Source of the DNA: Streptomyces sp. NRRL S-646 | Lineage (GTDB): Bacteria; Actinomycetota; Actinomycetes; Streptomycetales; Streptomycetaceae | Assembly (NCBI RefSeq): GCF_000720765.1 | Contig: NZ_JODC01000008.1 | Coordinates: forward strand, 558,001-622,000 | Reading direction: 5' to 3' | Length of the DNA: 64,000 bases | Shown here: positions 44,918 through 53,885 of the stretch, in pieces | How the letters are laid out: each line of letters begins with the position of its first letter | How positions within the stretch are numbered: the stretch's first letter is position 1 | Program-made: the position numbers and the translations under genes | The notes under the pieces: generated by a model | The model's input: only the letters and a program-made list of their open reading frames with translations | What the model was told of the DNA's origin: nothing | Databases searched by the model: none

Positions 44918-45934
44918 TCAGGTGAGGTTGAGCAGGGCGGCGGCGTTGCCGCCCCGCACCGCGTGGAAGTCGGGCTCGGGCAGGTCCGCGGCACGCAGTG
45001 CGTCCAGCGGGTCGTCGGTGCCCATGTCGAAGGGGAAGTCGGAGCCGAGCAGGACCCGCTTGGGCCCGGCGGCCCGGAGCAACTCCCGCAGGACGTGGGG
45101 GTCGTGGACGAGTGAGTCGAAGTACAGCTGCCGTAGATAGCTGCTCGGCTCCCGTGAGCAGCCCTGCGCGTCGGGGCGGGCCCGCCAGGCGTGATCGGAG
45201 CGGCCGATGTGGGTGGGCAGATAGCCGCCGCCGTGCGCCGCGATCAGCTTGAGTCCCGGATGGCGGTCCAGGACGCCGGAGAAGATCAGGTGGGAGAGGG
45301 CGACCGCGTTCTCGCTGGGCTGACCGACGGTGTTGGAGAGGTACCACTGGTCCAGGCGCTCGTCGAGTGTGCAGCCGAACGGGTGCAGGAAGACCAGCGC
45401 ACCGCGCTCCTCCGCCCGGGACCACAAGGGCTCGTAGGCGGGATCCGACAGCTCACGGCCGGGCGCGTGCGAGGAGATCTCCACACCCTCCAACCCCTGC
45501 TCCAGCGCATGGTCGAGCAACTCAACGGTGAGATCGGGGTGTTGGAGGGGGACCAGGCCGAGGCCGCGCAGCCGGTCGGGTGCCTTCGCGCAGTGCGCGG
45601 CGGTGCCCTCGTTGGCCAACTGGCTGACCTGCCGGGCGAGTTGGGGCTCGGCCCAGTAGTGGTAGTGCGACGGGGACGGGCTGACCAGCTGGACGTCCAC
45701 GCCCTGCGCGTCCATCGAAGCCAGCCGCACGGCGGCGTCCGTCAGCTTCGGCAGGCGCGCGCCGACCATCGGACCGTTCACGGCCAGGGCCGCCGGCCCG
45801 TTGCGGCGGACGTCGAGCTCGCGGGCCTCGGCGAGCCCGGGGTGTCCGGCGACGGTCTCCTCGATCTGCGGGAGCAGGAGGTGGGCGTGGACGTCGATCG
45901 TCGGTACCGCCAGAGGATCGTTCGGACCGGTCAC
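44918..45934 (-). CDS. ACMSD-like amidohydrolase/decarboxylase
   Basis: A 338-residue amidohydrolase 2 family TIM barrel. It begins TIDVHAHLLLPQIEE with the metal HxH at about residues 15-17, then has LVFLHPFG for the third His, AAHGGGYLP for the fourth, and LGSDFPFD with the catalytic Asp near residue 294. This is the pattern of aminocarboxymuconate semialdehyde decarboxylase and gamma-resorcylate decarboxylase. GTG 45934 overlaps the upstream stop by 4 bases (GTGA). It may decarboxylate a ring or a ring-cleavage product. Confidence 0.93.
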   Translation of the reverse strand: MTGPNDPLAVPTIDVHAHLLLPQIEETVAGHPGLAEARELDVRRNGPAALAVNGPMVGARLPKLTDAAVRLASMDAQGVDVQLVSPSPSHYHYWAEPQLARQVSQLANEGTAAHCAKAPDRLRGLGLVPLQHPDLTVELLDHALEQGLEGVEISSHAPGRELSDPAYEPLWSRAEERGALVFLHPFGCTLDERLDQWYLSNTVGQPSENAVALSHLIFSGVLDRHPGLKLIAAHGGGYLPTHIGRSDHAWRARPDAQGCSREPSSYLRQLYFDSLVHDPHVLRELLRAAGPKRVLLGSDFPFDMGTDDPLDALRAADLPEPDFHAVRGGNAAALLNLT

Positions 45935-47067
45935 GGGAGCTCCTTCAGCGCGTTCATGGTGCGGCCGATCAGCCCGGGTACGTCGGCGTCGTGCACCCCG
46001 TCGAGCACCCACTGGCCGAGCTGGACGGAGGCGTCGACGACCATGCGCACCCGGGGCAGCCGTCGGGCCCGGTAGTCGGAGAGCAGCTGTTCGTCCCAGT
46101 CCCGTCCGGTGGTCAGCAGCTCGGCGAGGACCGAGGCGTCCTCCAGGGACATCGCCGCACCCTGGGCGAGGGTGGGCGGGCAGCAGTGGGCGGCGTCGCC
46201 GACCAGCACGACCCGGCCTCGGTGCCAGGGGCCCTCGACCAAGTGGCGGTCGAACCAGGTGTAGTTGACCTTGGCCGGATCGTCGATGTGCTTCACGATC
46301 TCGGGCCAGAAGCCGCCGTAGCCCTGTGCGAGGCCGCGCATCTCGTCGGCGTACGACTGCGGCGGGATCGAAGCCCGGTCCCGGCACCCCTCGACGACGT
46401 AGGCGTAGATGGTGCTTTCGCTGGTGGGGCAGTATCCGGCGATGTAGGCCGGTCCGCCGTAGGCGAGGTCGGTGCGCTCCAGACCCTCGGGACGGGGAGC
46501 GGCGATGCGCCAGATGGCCATGCCGGTCGGTGCGGGCTTGTCGGTGATGCCGATCGCGGCACGGGTGGCCGAGTTGAGACCGTCGGCGGCGACAACCAGG
46601 TCGTATCGGCTCTCGGTGCCGTCGCTGAAGCGTACCGAGACGCCGTCGGCGTCCTGCTCCAGGGACTCGGCGGTGACGCCCAGGTGCACGGTGGCGCCGG
46701 ACGCGCGGACCGCGTCGCTGAGGATCTGCTGGAGCCGGGGGCGCTGCATGCCGAGAGTGGCGGGCAGGTCCGGGCCGCCGGTCTGGATGTCCTCGGCGAC
46801 GAACAGGACAGTGCCGTCGGGGGCGGTCATTCCCACCGAGCCGAAGGCGAACCCGGCGGCGCTCACCTGCTCCCACACTCCAAGCTCGCGCAGCACCCTG
46901 AGGGCGTTGCCCTGGAGGGTGATGCCGGAACCGGTGGAGGCGTGCCAGTCGGGACTGGCCTCGACGAGGTCCACCGTGATGCCCGCACGGCGCAGCAGGA
47001 TCGTGACGGCGTTGCCGGAGGCGCCCCCGCCGACTACGAGTACGGAACGGGCGTCGGGATCGGTCAT
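45931..47067 (-). CDS. FAD-dependent aromatic hydroxylase
   Basis: A 378-residue group A flavin monooxygenase with G13-x-G15-x-x-G18, the second FAD motif G-D-A-A-H near residue 290, and the DG motif in VVAADGLNSATR. The family hydroxylates phenols, salicylate, resorcinol or flavonoid-like rings with NAD(P)H and O2. The start at 47067 has GGGAGG 10 bases upstream. As the only oxygen-inserting hydroxylase in the operon it should prepare the ring for the VOC dioxygenase. Confidence 0.95.
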   Translation of the reverse strand: MTDPDARSVLVVGGGASGNAVTILLRRAGITVDLVEASPDWHASTGSGITLQGNALRVLRELGVWEQVSAAGFAFGSVGMTAPDGTVLFVAEDIQTGGPDLPATLGMQRPRLQQILSDAVRASGATVHLGVTAESLEQDADGVSVRFSDGTESRYDLVVAADGLNSATRAAIGITDKPAPTGMAIWRIAAPRPEGLERTDLAYGGPAYIAGYCPTSESTIYAYVVEGCRDRASIPPQSYADEMRGLAQGYGGFWPEIVKHIDDPAKVNYTWFDRHLVEGPWHRGRVVLVGDAAHCCPPTLAQGAAMSLEDASVLAELLTTGRDWDEQLLSDYRARRLPRVRMVVDASVQLGQWVLDGVHDADVPGLIGRTMNALKELP

Positions 47068-47150
47068 TGAGGGGATACCTCCCGGTCGGGGCCGCACGGC
47101 TTCGGGCGGCGGGGGATGCGGCACGCCCCGTCAAGGCGCGGCCGTGAGCG

Positions 47151-48113
47151 TTACTTGACGGCGATGGGGTTGACCGGCGAGCCGACCGCACCCGTGATGG
47201 GCAGTGGCGCGGCGGTGAGCCAGAACTCGTACACGCCGTCGGCGGCGCAGTCCGCGGCGAGGGCGTCGAGGTCCCACATCTCGCCGATCAGCAGTCCGAT
47301 GTTGGGGATGACGACCTGGTGCAGCGGCTGGAAGGCGTTCTCGAATTCGTTGGGCCGCACCTCGAAACCCCAGGTGTCGGTGGCGATCGCGGCGATCTCG
47401 CTGCCGTGCAGCCAGCCCGCGGTGGTGAACGACAGGCCCGGTGCGGGCCCGCCCGCGTAGTCGCCCCAGCCCTCGCGCCGGGCGCGGGCGAGGTGCCCGG
47501 TCCGTACGAGGACGATGTCGCCGCGTCCGACGGCCACCCCGTGCGCCGCGGCGGCCGCGGTCAGATGCTCCTCGGTGATGGCGAACCCGTCGGGCAACTC
47601 ACCGTCCACGCCGACCACTTGGCCCACGTCCAGGAGCACCCCGCGCCCGGCGACATACGGCGCCATGTGCTCGATCCCGGTGACGAGGTCGCCCTCGGAG
47701 GTGACGACCTTCTCGGCGGCGCGTCCGTTCCAGGCCTTGCCGTGGTCGAAGATATGGCCGAGCCCGTCCCACTGGGTGGAGCACTGCAACGGCATGGCGA
47801 TCACGTCGTCGGCGCCGCCGATGCCGTGCGGGAAGCCCTGGTTGCCGAGGGCGGCGTCGGTGCCGGTGTCGAGCATCGTGTGGACCGGGTTGGTCCGCCG
47901 ACGCCAGCCCTTCTGCGGGCCGTTCATGTCGAAGGACTGCGACAGCGAGAAGCTGACTCCCCGGCGCACCAGCGCAGCGCCTTCGCGCCGCTTGGCCTCG
48001 TCGAGGAAGTTCAGCGTGCCGAGCACGTCGTCCTCGCCCCAGCGCCCCCAGTTCGAGTACGCCTTGGCGGCCTCGGTGATCGCGCCTTCCGGGTCGTGTC
48101 GGTCAAGGCTCAT
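47151..48113 (-). CDS. Cyclase-family metal-dependent hydrolase (kynurenine formamidase-like)
   Basis: A 320-residue protein of the cyclase family (PF04199 type). The QCSTQWDGLGHIFDHGKAWN segment matches the H-x-x-x-D/HGTHxD-type metal region of kynurenine formamidase and isatin hydrolase, with later GVAVGRGDIVLVRTGHL. Members hydrolyse cyclic amides, lactones or formamides. Its start (48113) overlaps the preceding FAH stop by 4 bases. In this operon it could open a lactone or cyclic intermediate. Confidence 0.9.
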   Translation of the reverse strand: MSLDRHDPEGAITEAAKAYSNWGRWGEDDVLGTLNFLDEAKRREGAALVRRGVSFSLSQSFDMNGPQKGWRRRTNPVHTMLDTGTDAALGNQGFPHGIGGADDVIAMPLQCSTQWDGLGHIFDHGKAWNGRAAEKVVTSEGDLVTGIEHMAPYVAGRGVLLDVGQVVGVDGELPDGFAITEEHLTAAAAAHGVAVGRGDIVLVRTGHLARARREGWGDYAGGPAPGLSFTTAGWLHGSEIAAIATDTWGFEVRPNEFENAFQPLHQVVIPNIGLLIGEMWDLDALAADCAADGVYEFWLTAAPLPITGAVGSPVNPIAVK

Positions 48114-49096
48114 GACGCCTTCTCCGCCACACATCGGGTGCGCTGGACGCCCAGACCGGTGATGGAGCCCTCCATGACGTCGCCGTCGCGCAGTAGCCGG
48201 CCCCAGTGCATGCCGTTGCCGGCCGGGCTGCCGGTCAACACCAGGTCGCCGGGCAGCAGCCGCGAGGTCCGGGAGATGTACGACACCAATCGCGCGACCC
48301 CGAAGAGCATGTCCTTGGTGGACTCGTCCTGCATGGTGTCGCCGTTCAGCTTCAGCGTGACCCGAAGATCCTGCGGATCCGCGATCGACCCGGCCGGCAC
48401 GAGCCACGGCCCGAGCGGGGTGAAGCCGGGGGCGTTCTTGCAGCGCAGCCAGTCCGTGCCGATGGCCTTCATGTCCCGGCGGAAAACGGTGGCGCGATCG
48501 GTGAGGTCGTTGGCGATCGTGTACCCGGCGACGTGTTCGAGAGCCTCCTCCACCGACACCCGGTAGGTGGGCTTGGCGATGACGGCCGCCAACTCCAGCT
48601 CCCAGTCCGGCTGTTCGGCCCACTCGGGCAGTACGACGTCGTCGTACGGTCCCGCGATCGTGCTCGGCAAGCCGATGAACACGTAAGGCAGGTCCTCGGC
48701 TGCCCGGCGGTCCATGACCGCGGCGATCTCCGCACGCGCCTCCTCGACCGTGCGCGGGTCGTCGGGGGAGCGGTGGGCGACATCCAGGTCGATCACGTGC
48801 TGACGGTAGTTCGCGCCGGACTGGAAGATCTGGCGGGGCTCCAGCGGGGCGTGCACCCGCAGGCCCTCCAGCGGCCGCCAGTCGAGGGCGGTGTCGACCG
48901 CCAGGGCATGCAGCTCGGGGAGGGCCTGCTCCCACCGCTCGACCACGGTACGCACCTCGCGCGGCGCCCAGTCCAGGGCTTTGCTCAGGTCGAGTACGCG
49001 GCCTTCGGCCAAGAGGCCGGGAAAGGGGGATCCGGCGTCCTGGGCCGAGAACGTGCCGAGCGCGAACGGGCCGGCAGGTTGCACGAGCGTTGCCAT
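48110..49096 (-). CDS. Fumarylacetoacetate hydrolase-family protein 2
   Basis: A 328-residue FAH-fold protein. The metal site is in WELELAAVIAKP (E-x-E) and the TIANDLTDR segment, with TGSPAGNGMHWGRLL near the C-terminus. It is the first gene of the operon, with AGGAGGAAATCTG before ATG 49096, an excellent ribosome binding site. Related proteins include fumarylpyruvate hydrolases and 2-hydroxy-dienoate hydratases/decarboxylases. Two divergent FAH paralogs in one operon suggest two successive steps on the ring-cleavage product. Confidence 0.92.
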   Translation of the reverse strand: MATLVQPAGPFALGTFSAQDAGSPFPGLLAEGRVLDLSKALDWAPREVRTVVERWEQALPELHALAVDTALDWRPLEGLRVHAPLEPRQIFQSGANYRQHVIDLDVAHRSPDDPRTVEEARAEIAAVMDRRAAEDLPYVFIGLPSTIAGPYDDVVLPEWAEQPDWELELAAVIAKPTYRVSVEEALEHVAGYTIANDLTDRATVFRRDMKAIGTDWLRCKNAPGFTPLGPWLVPAGSIADPQDLRVTLKLNGDTMQDESTKDMLFGVARLVSYISRTSRLLPGDLVLTGSPAGNGMHWGRLLRDGDVMEGSITGLGVQRTRCVAEKAS

Positions 49097-49162
49097 CAGA
49101 TTTCCTCCTGCTGGGTTGCGGACTACTGTGACCCCGATCAACCAATCAGGGAAATCAATCCT

Positions 49163-49172
49163 GTGGATCCAC
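49163..49172. promoter_or_regulatory. GTGGATCCAC palindrome next to the LysR box
   Basis: A perfect 10-base palindrome separated by three bases from the main LysR-box palindrome. It repeats the GTGGAT half-site and could be a second binding position. Confidence 0.5.
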
Positions 49173-49174
49173 CA

Positions 49175-49191
49175 CATCCATGGCGTGGATG
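49175..49191. promoter_or_regulatory. LysR box of the catabolic operon
   Basis: ATCCAT-GGC-GTGGAT fits the LysR T-N11-A rule and lies in the divergent region between the LysR gene (start 49251) and the operon (start 49096). The same motif with only the centre changed occurs in front of the MFS gene at 51819-51833. Confidence 0.75.
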
Positions 49192-49250
49192 GCTCGCAGG
49201 ATGGCCGCCCTCACCCGTCAGCCCGGCAGCTCGCTCCTAGGTGGTAACCG

Positions 49251-50219
49251 GTGAACCTGTCCCGTCTCGACCTCAATCTGGTCGTCGCCCTGCGTGCGTT
49301 GCTGGAGGAGCGCAACGTCACCCGGGCCGGCGAGCGCATCGGACTGAGCCAGCCCGCGATGAGCGCGGCGCTGGCCAGGCTGCGCCGTCATTTCGGAGAC
49401 GAATTGCTGTCACGTACCGGGAACTCCTACGAGCTGACACCGCTCGGCGTCGCCCTACGAGACCGCAGTGTGACCGCCTGCGACCTGCTGGAACGCGTCT
49501 TCTCCAGCCAGGCCGACTTCGACCCCGCCGCCGAGACCCGGGAATTCACGCTGTTCGCCTCCGACTACGGCACGGCCGTGTTCGGCGCCGCGCTCGCCCG
49601 CGCCCTTCACCACGAGGCGCCCGGCATCCGGCTGACCTTCCAGCACACACCGCCGTCCGTGGTGGAGAACCCCGCCACCATGCTGAGCACGGTCGACGGC
49701 CTGCTGATGCCGCACGGCGTCATCGACGGCCTGCCGGCCGTCGACCTCCACCAGGACCGATGGCTGTGCCTGGTCGCCGACGACAACCCCGAGATCGGCG
49801 ACGCACTCACCCTCGACCATCTGGCACGCCTGCCTTGGGCCGTCTACCAGCGCCCCTACGACGCGCCTGCGGCGCGCCAGCTCAGCATGATCGGCATCAG
49901 TCCCCGGGTGGAGGTGTCCGTGCAGGCCTTCCAGTTGCTGCCCCACATGGTCGAGGGCACCAGCCGGGTCGCGATGATCCAGGAACGCCTGGCCCGCAGC
50001 GCGACCCGCCTCGCCGCGGTACGCGTCCTGCCCTGCCCCTTCGAGGCCGTACCGGTGCAGGAGGCGATGTGGTGGCACCCGGTCCACGCCCAGGACGCGG
50101 CCCACATCTGGCTCCGGCAGAAAGCCGCAGAGGTGGGCGCGACCCTGACGGGCGGCGACGGCCGCGAGACGGCCGACTCCGGAGCACAGGGCGCCGGGCC
50201 GGCGTCGGGTCGGCTGTGA
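49251..50219 (+). CDS. LysR-family regulator, NodD-like
   Basis: A 322-residue LysR-type activator. The N-terminal helix-turn-helix (LDLNLVVALRALLEERNVTR, about residues 5-24, then LSQPAMSAALARLR) is of the NodD/FdeR/NahR kind that responds to aromatic inducers such as flavonoids or salicylate. The effector domain follows from about residue 90. The GTG at 49251 has AGGTGG upstream. It is divergent from the nine-gene operon, with a shared LysR box, and almost certainly controls it. Confidence 0.94.
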   Translation: MNLSRLDLNLVVALRALLEERNVTRAGERIGLSQPAMSAALARLRRHFGDELLSRTGNSYELTPLGVALRDRSVTACDLLERVFSSQADFDPAAETREFTLFASDYGTAVFGAALARALHHEAPGIRLTFQHTPPSVVENPATMLSTVDGLLMPHGVIDGLPAVDLHQDRWLCLVADDNPEIGDALTLDHLARLPWAVYQRPYDAPAARQLSMIGISPRVEVSVQAFQLLPHMVEGTSRVAMIQERLARSATRLAAVRVLPCPFEAVPVQEAMWWHPVHAQDAAHIWLRQKAAEVGATLTGGDGRETADSGAQGAGPASGRL

Positions 50220-50364
50220 TCCGGTTCGGCGTCGACCGTGTGGGACGCGATCGTGGCCGAGGGTCGACGGCGGCAGGTTGCTCGCCCCGGCCACCGGGCC
50301 GGCCGTGACCCAGCCCGGCCTCGGCCCCTGAGCGATGCGTCTGTGGCCGTCGGCGTGCGTGTGC

Positions 50365-51633
50365 TCAGGCCAGTTGTTCCGGGAGTGGCCGGGGATCGGC
50401 GGCGGGCGCGCGGCGGCGGGCCGCCAGCAGTCCCGCGGCGACGAGAGCGGCGGCCAGTCCCAGTACGCCCACGGCGCCGGCGAGGCTGCCGACCGCCGAC
50501 TCCACGGCGAGCAGCACCAGCGGGCAGACGAACTCACCGGCGAAGAAGGCCGCCGTCCACAGTCCCGTGCCGCGACCGCGGTCCTCGAAGGCCAGCCGGG
50601 ACATGGCGCCGGTGAGGAGGGCGGGCAGAAGCATGCCCGTACCGACACAGTTGATCACCGCTCCGGCAACCAGCAGCGGCGCGTTGCCCGCGAGGAACAT
50701 CACCCCGAAACCGACCCCGCAGACGGCGAGAACGGCCGGCAGCGTCGCCTGCGGGGAGCGCCCGAGACGGGCGAAGGTGATCGCCCCACCGACGGTCGCG
50801 GCACTGGCGACCGCCGTGGCCAGACCGATGACACCGGAGTTCTTCGTCCCGAGGTCGTCGAGCAGGTACGACATCTCCACCGGGACGGTGTAGAAGACCA
50901 TCGCACCGAAGAAGGTCAGGGCGCAGATGCCCCGCAACTCTCGCCAGGGGAAAGGCCGTCGGGCCTCCACCACGACTGATGCCTCGACGGCGGCCGGGCG
51001 TGCAGCCGGGTCGGGCAGGGCGGTCGCCATCAGCGGGGCGAGCGCCAGACTCACGGCGTACACCCAGAAAGGCACCCGCCAGCCCGCCGATCCGGCGGCG
51101 CCGCCCAGCACGAAGAAAACGGTGGCCGAGGCAGAGGCGCACATGGTCTGCAGGGCGAGGTACTTCACCCGCCGCTGCCCCGAGTAGTAGTCGCCGATCA
51201 GCGTGGTGCAGCACGTCATGATCGCTGCCTCGGTGACGCCGACGAGAGCGCGGCTTGCGATGATGGCGCCGAGCGAGTCCAGCCAGAGCGGCGCGGTGCC
51301 GAACAGGGCGTACAGCAGGGTCGCCACGATCAGCAGACGCCTGCGGCCGAGCCGGTCCACGATCACGCCGGCGAACGGGGCCAGCAGGGCCAACGCCAGC
51401 GCCGGAACGGTCAGCGCGAGAGGCACCAGCGCCTTGGCACCCGGAACGGATCCGAAGTGATCCTGCATCTTCGGCAGCACCGGCGCGATGAGCACCGCCC
51501 CCAGGATCGGCAGACAACTGCCCGCCATCAGCAGGGTCACCCGCAGCAGATGGGCCGGACCCGATACGGCCACGGGTGGCGGAGCGGCGTCTTCGACCGC
51601 GGCGGCAGAGGGCGGCGGGACGGAACCGGGCAT
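50365..51633 (-). CDS. MFS transporter, probable importer of the aromatic substrate
   Basis: A 422-residue major facilitator with 12 predicted helices and the loop 2-3 motif (G-V-I-V-D-R-L-G-R-R, about residues 84-93). It belongs to the general drug/sugar/aromatic-acid branch. ATG 51633 follows GGAGTCGCC. The upstream region carries a copy of the operon's LysR box, so it appears to be part of the same regulon and may import the aromatic compound. Confidence 0.88.
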   Translation of the reverse strand: MPGSVPPPSAAAVEDAAPPPVAVSGPAHLLRVTLLMAGSCLPILGAVLIAPVLPKMQDHFGSVPGAKALVPLALTVPALALALLAPFAGVIVDRLGRRRLLIVATLLYALFGTAPLWLDSLGAIIASRALVGVTEAAIMTCCTTLIGDYYSGQRRVKYLALQTMCASASATVFFVLGGAAGSAGWRVPFWVYAVSLALAPLMATALPDPAARPAAVEASVVVEARRPFPWRELRGICALTFFGAMVFYTVPVEMSYLLDDLGTKNSGVIGLATAVASAATVGGAITFARLGRSPQATLPAVLAVCGVGFGVMFLAGNAPLLVAGAVINCVGTGMLLPALLTGAMSRLAFEDRGRGTGLWTAAFFAGEFVCPLVLLAVESAVGSLAGAVGVLGLAAALVAAGLLAARRRAPAADPRPLPEQLA

Positions 51634-51818
51634 GGCGACTCCAGGCAGGGTGTACGGAAGCGGGCATGCTTGTCAGGGGCGCCGTCGGCGCTCGGCATGC
51701 AGGGGACGGCCGCACGACTGCGGCTGGTCCGGACAGCGGCGTGCGGGTAGGGACGACTATGGGCCCCTCCGGAGCCCAGCCGCCATCCTTGGCGCAATCC
51801 GAATCCCGTATCCGGTGC

Positions 51819-51833
51819 ATCCATACGGTGGAT
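51819..51833. promoter_or_regulatory. Second copy of the LysR box, upstream of the MFS gene
   Basis: ATCCAT-ACG-GTGGAT, identical in both arms to the site at 49176-49190. It is placed about 186 bases upstream of the MFS start codon. Confidence 0.7.
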
Positions 51834-51898
51834 GAGCCGATCTACGTTTGAAGTTTCAACCACGTGTCAGGGCGGGGTGCACCACCCAATGGCGTGGC

Positions 51899-52795
51899 TC
51901 AACCGTCTTGCATCCAGGCGCGTGTGCCGAACGACGCACACGCCCGCGAGGCCACCTCGGCCGCACCGCGCAGTGACTGCACGAAGCCCTCCGACGTCAG
52001 GGGTCCCTGGACGGCGAGGTGATGAGCGAGCGCCCCGTGCAGCACGTCACCCGCCCCCAGGGTGTCCGCCACACGGACCGCGGGCACGTCCACCGTCCCA
52101 CTGCTGTCGGGGCCCGCCCACATGATGGACCGCCCTCCCCGGCTCACCGCCGACCAGAGGACCCCGTACTCCCGCAGAAACCGCAGCGTGTCCGTCGGCG
52201 TGCCGGCGCCGGGCGGGCGGAAGTCGGCCGAGCAGACGGCCACGTCAATGAAAGGCAGCAGATCCTGCGTGCCGTCCTTCCAGCTGCCTCCGTCGAAGAC
52301 GGTCGGACGACCGGCGGTGCGCGCGAGCCGGGCGGCGGCCACGGCCAGGTCCATGTGGTGACCGTCGAACTCTGCGATGTCGCAGGCGGCCACCAGCACG
52401 TCGAGATCGTCGGGCGGGGCGAGCCGGTGGCCCTTCGCGTTGGTCGAGGCGACGGCGCGGTCCCCGCTGGACGCAGTCACCAGAATGGACGACACGGCCG
52501 GCGGCTCGGCCGACTCCGCCGCCAGGTCCGACACGGTCACGCCCAGACGACTGAGGTCTTCCTTGATCCCGAGCCCCAGCGGATGGGAGCCGATCGCGGT
52601 GAGCAGCCTGGCCGTGCCACCCAGGTGGCTGAAGGCCGCGGCCGCGTTCGCCGCCGGACCGCCTGCCGCGACGACCTGCTCACGAGCCGTCAGTTTCTCG
52701 TTCGGAGTCGGCGCATGGTCCACGAGCTGAATGACGTCCAGCGTGCACAAGCCGACGAACAGCCCTTCAGGCCGTCCTTTCGTCGCCTGCACCAC
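51899..52795 (-). CDS. PfkB-family carbohydrate kinase
   Basis: A 298-residue ribokinase-like sugar kinase. It shows the N-terminal G-G-P-A-A-N motif (about residues 44-49) and the C-terminal D-T-x-G-A-G-D with the catalytic Asp near residue 250. The GTG at 52795 has AGGAGGAGG 9 bases upstream. There are no sugar transport genes beside it, so the sugar is unknown. Confidence 0.92.
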   Translation of the reverse strand: MVQATKGRPEGLFVGLCTLDVIQLVDHAPTPNEKLTAREQVVAAGGPAANAAAAFSHLGGTARLLTAIGSHPLGLGIKEDLSRLGVTVSDLAAESAEPPAVSSILVTASSGDRAVASTNAKGHRLAPPDDLDVLVAACDIAEFDGHHMDLAVAAARLARTAGRPTVFDGGSWKDGTQDLLPFIDVAVCSADFRPPGAGTPTDTLRFLREYGVLWSAVSRGGRSIMWAGPDSSGTVDVPAVRVADTLGAGDVLHGALAHHLAVQGPLTSEGFVQSLRGAAEVASRACASFGTRAWMQDG

Positions 52796-52910
52796 CCACC
52801 AGCACCTCCTCCTGCACGAGCACGAGGTCACACCCATTGGAGTACTCCGACCCCGGTAATGCCTTCATTGGGCGGTACATGGCGTGCGGCGCGGCGCGCC
52901 CCGGGGTCAG

Positions 52911-53789
52911 ATGGGTTGCGTGCCAAGCTGCTTCCGTCCTCAGCACGGCCGCTCGCGCTGGCGTCTCATCGCTGCCCTGACCGGCCTCCTCCTCACCCTG
53001 CCCGCAATGCCGCCCGCGTACTCGGCGGCCGGACCCTGGCCCGATCCGCCCGTGCGCGGCGGCGCCTATATGGGAATGGGCGTCGGAAAGTACGAAGGAA
53101 TGGGCGCCCACCACGACCCCGATCCCGACCCCCCGCCCCTGCAGGTCGGCCAGACCGAAGGCGTCGACGTCTCCAGCTACCAGGGCGAAGTCGCCTGGTC
53201 CGCGTTGTGGAGCAGCGGCACCCGCTGGTCCTACACGAAGGCCACGGAGGGGACGTCCTACCAGAACCCCTACTTCGCCCAGCAGTACGACGGCGCCTAT
53301 CGCGTCGGCATGGTCCGCGGGGCGTACCACTTCGCCACCCCGGACTCCAGCAGCGGCGCCGCGCAGGCCGACTACTTCGTCGACCACGGCGGTCGCTGGT
53401 CCGCCGACGGCCGGACCCTGCCCGGTGCCCTCGACATCGAGTGGAACCCTTACGGTGACGCCTGTTACGGCAAGACCAAGAGCGGCATGGTGGCCTGGAT
53501 CCATGCCTTCCTGAACCGCTACAAGGCCCGCACCGGTCGCACCGCCGTGATCTACACGGCCACGAACTGGTGGAACAACTGCACGGGCGGCTACAAGGGC
53601 TTCGGCTCCACCAACCCACTGTGGGTCGCCCGTTACGCCTCGACGGTGGGCGAGCTTCCGGCGGGCTGGTCGACGTACATGATGTGGCAGTACACGTCGT
53701 CCGGTGCGACCGTCGGCGACCACGACAAGTTCAACGCCCCCGCGGACAAACTGCGGGAGTTCGCGGCCAGTCACCGGACCGACGACTGA
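52911..53789 (+). CDS. Secreted GH25 lysozyme
   Basis: A 292-residue secreted muramidase. A signal peptide with Arg-rich start and hydrophobic core spans about residues 1-40, followed by a Pro/Gly/Met-rich linker. The GH25 domain begins with GVDVSSYQG (about residue 84) and has the catalytic D-x-E in ALDIEWN (about residue 177). It cleaves peptidoglycan and resembles Streptomyces cellosyl-type enzymes. ATG 52911 is used; GTG 52920 is possible. Confidence 0.93.
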   Translation: MGCVPSCFRPQHGRSRWRLIAALTGLLLTLPAMPPAYSAAGPWPDPPVRGGAYMGMGVGKYEGMGAHHDPDPDPPPLQVGQTEGVDVSSYQGEVAWSALWSSGTRWSYTKATEGTSYQNPYFAQQYDGAYRVGMVRGAYHFATPDSSSGAAQADYFVDHGGRWSADGRTLPGALDIEWNPYGDACYGKTKSGMVAWIHAFLNRYKARTGRTAVIYTATNWWNNCTGGYKGFGSTNPLWVARYASTVGELPAGWSTYMMWQYTSSGATVGDHDKFNAPADKLREFAASHRTDD

Positions 53790-53885
53790 CCGCTTCCTGT
53801 GCCGGCAGGGGCTGACCGCCCGCGCAGGCGCGGCCGCAGATGGATGCGGCCGGGCCGGTACGGTCGGGGCGTCCCGCAGGAACGG

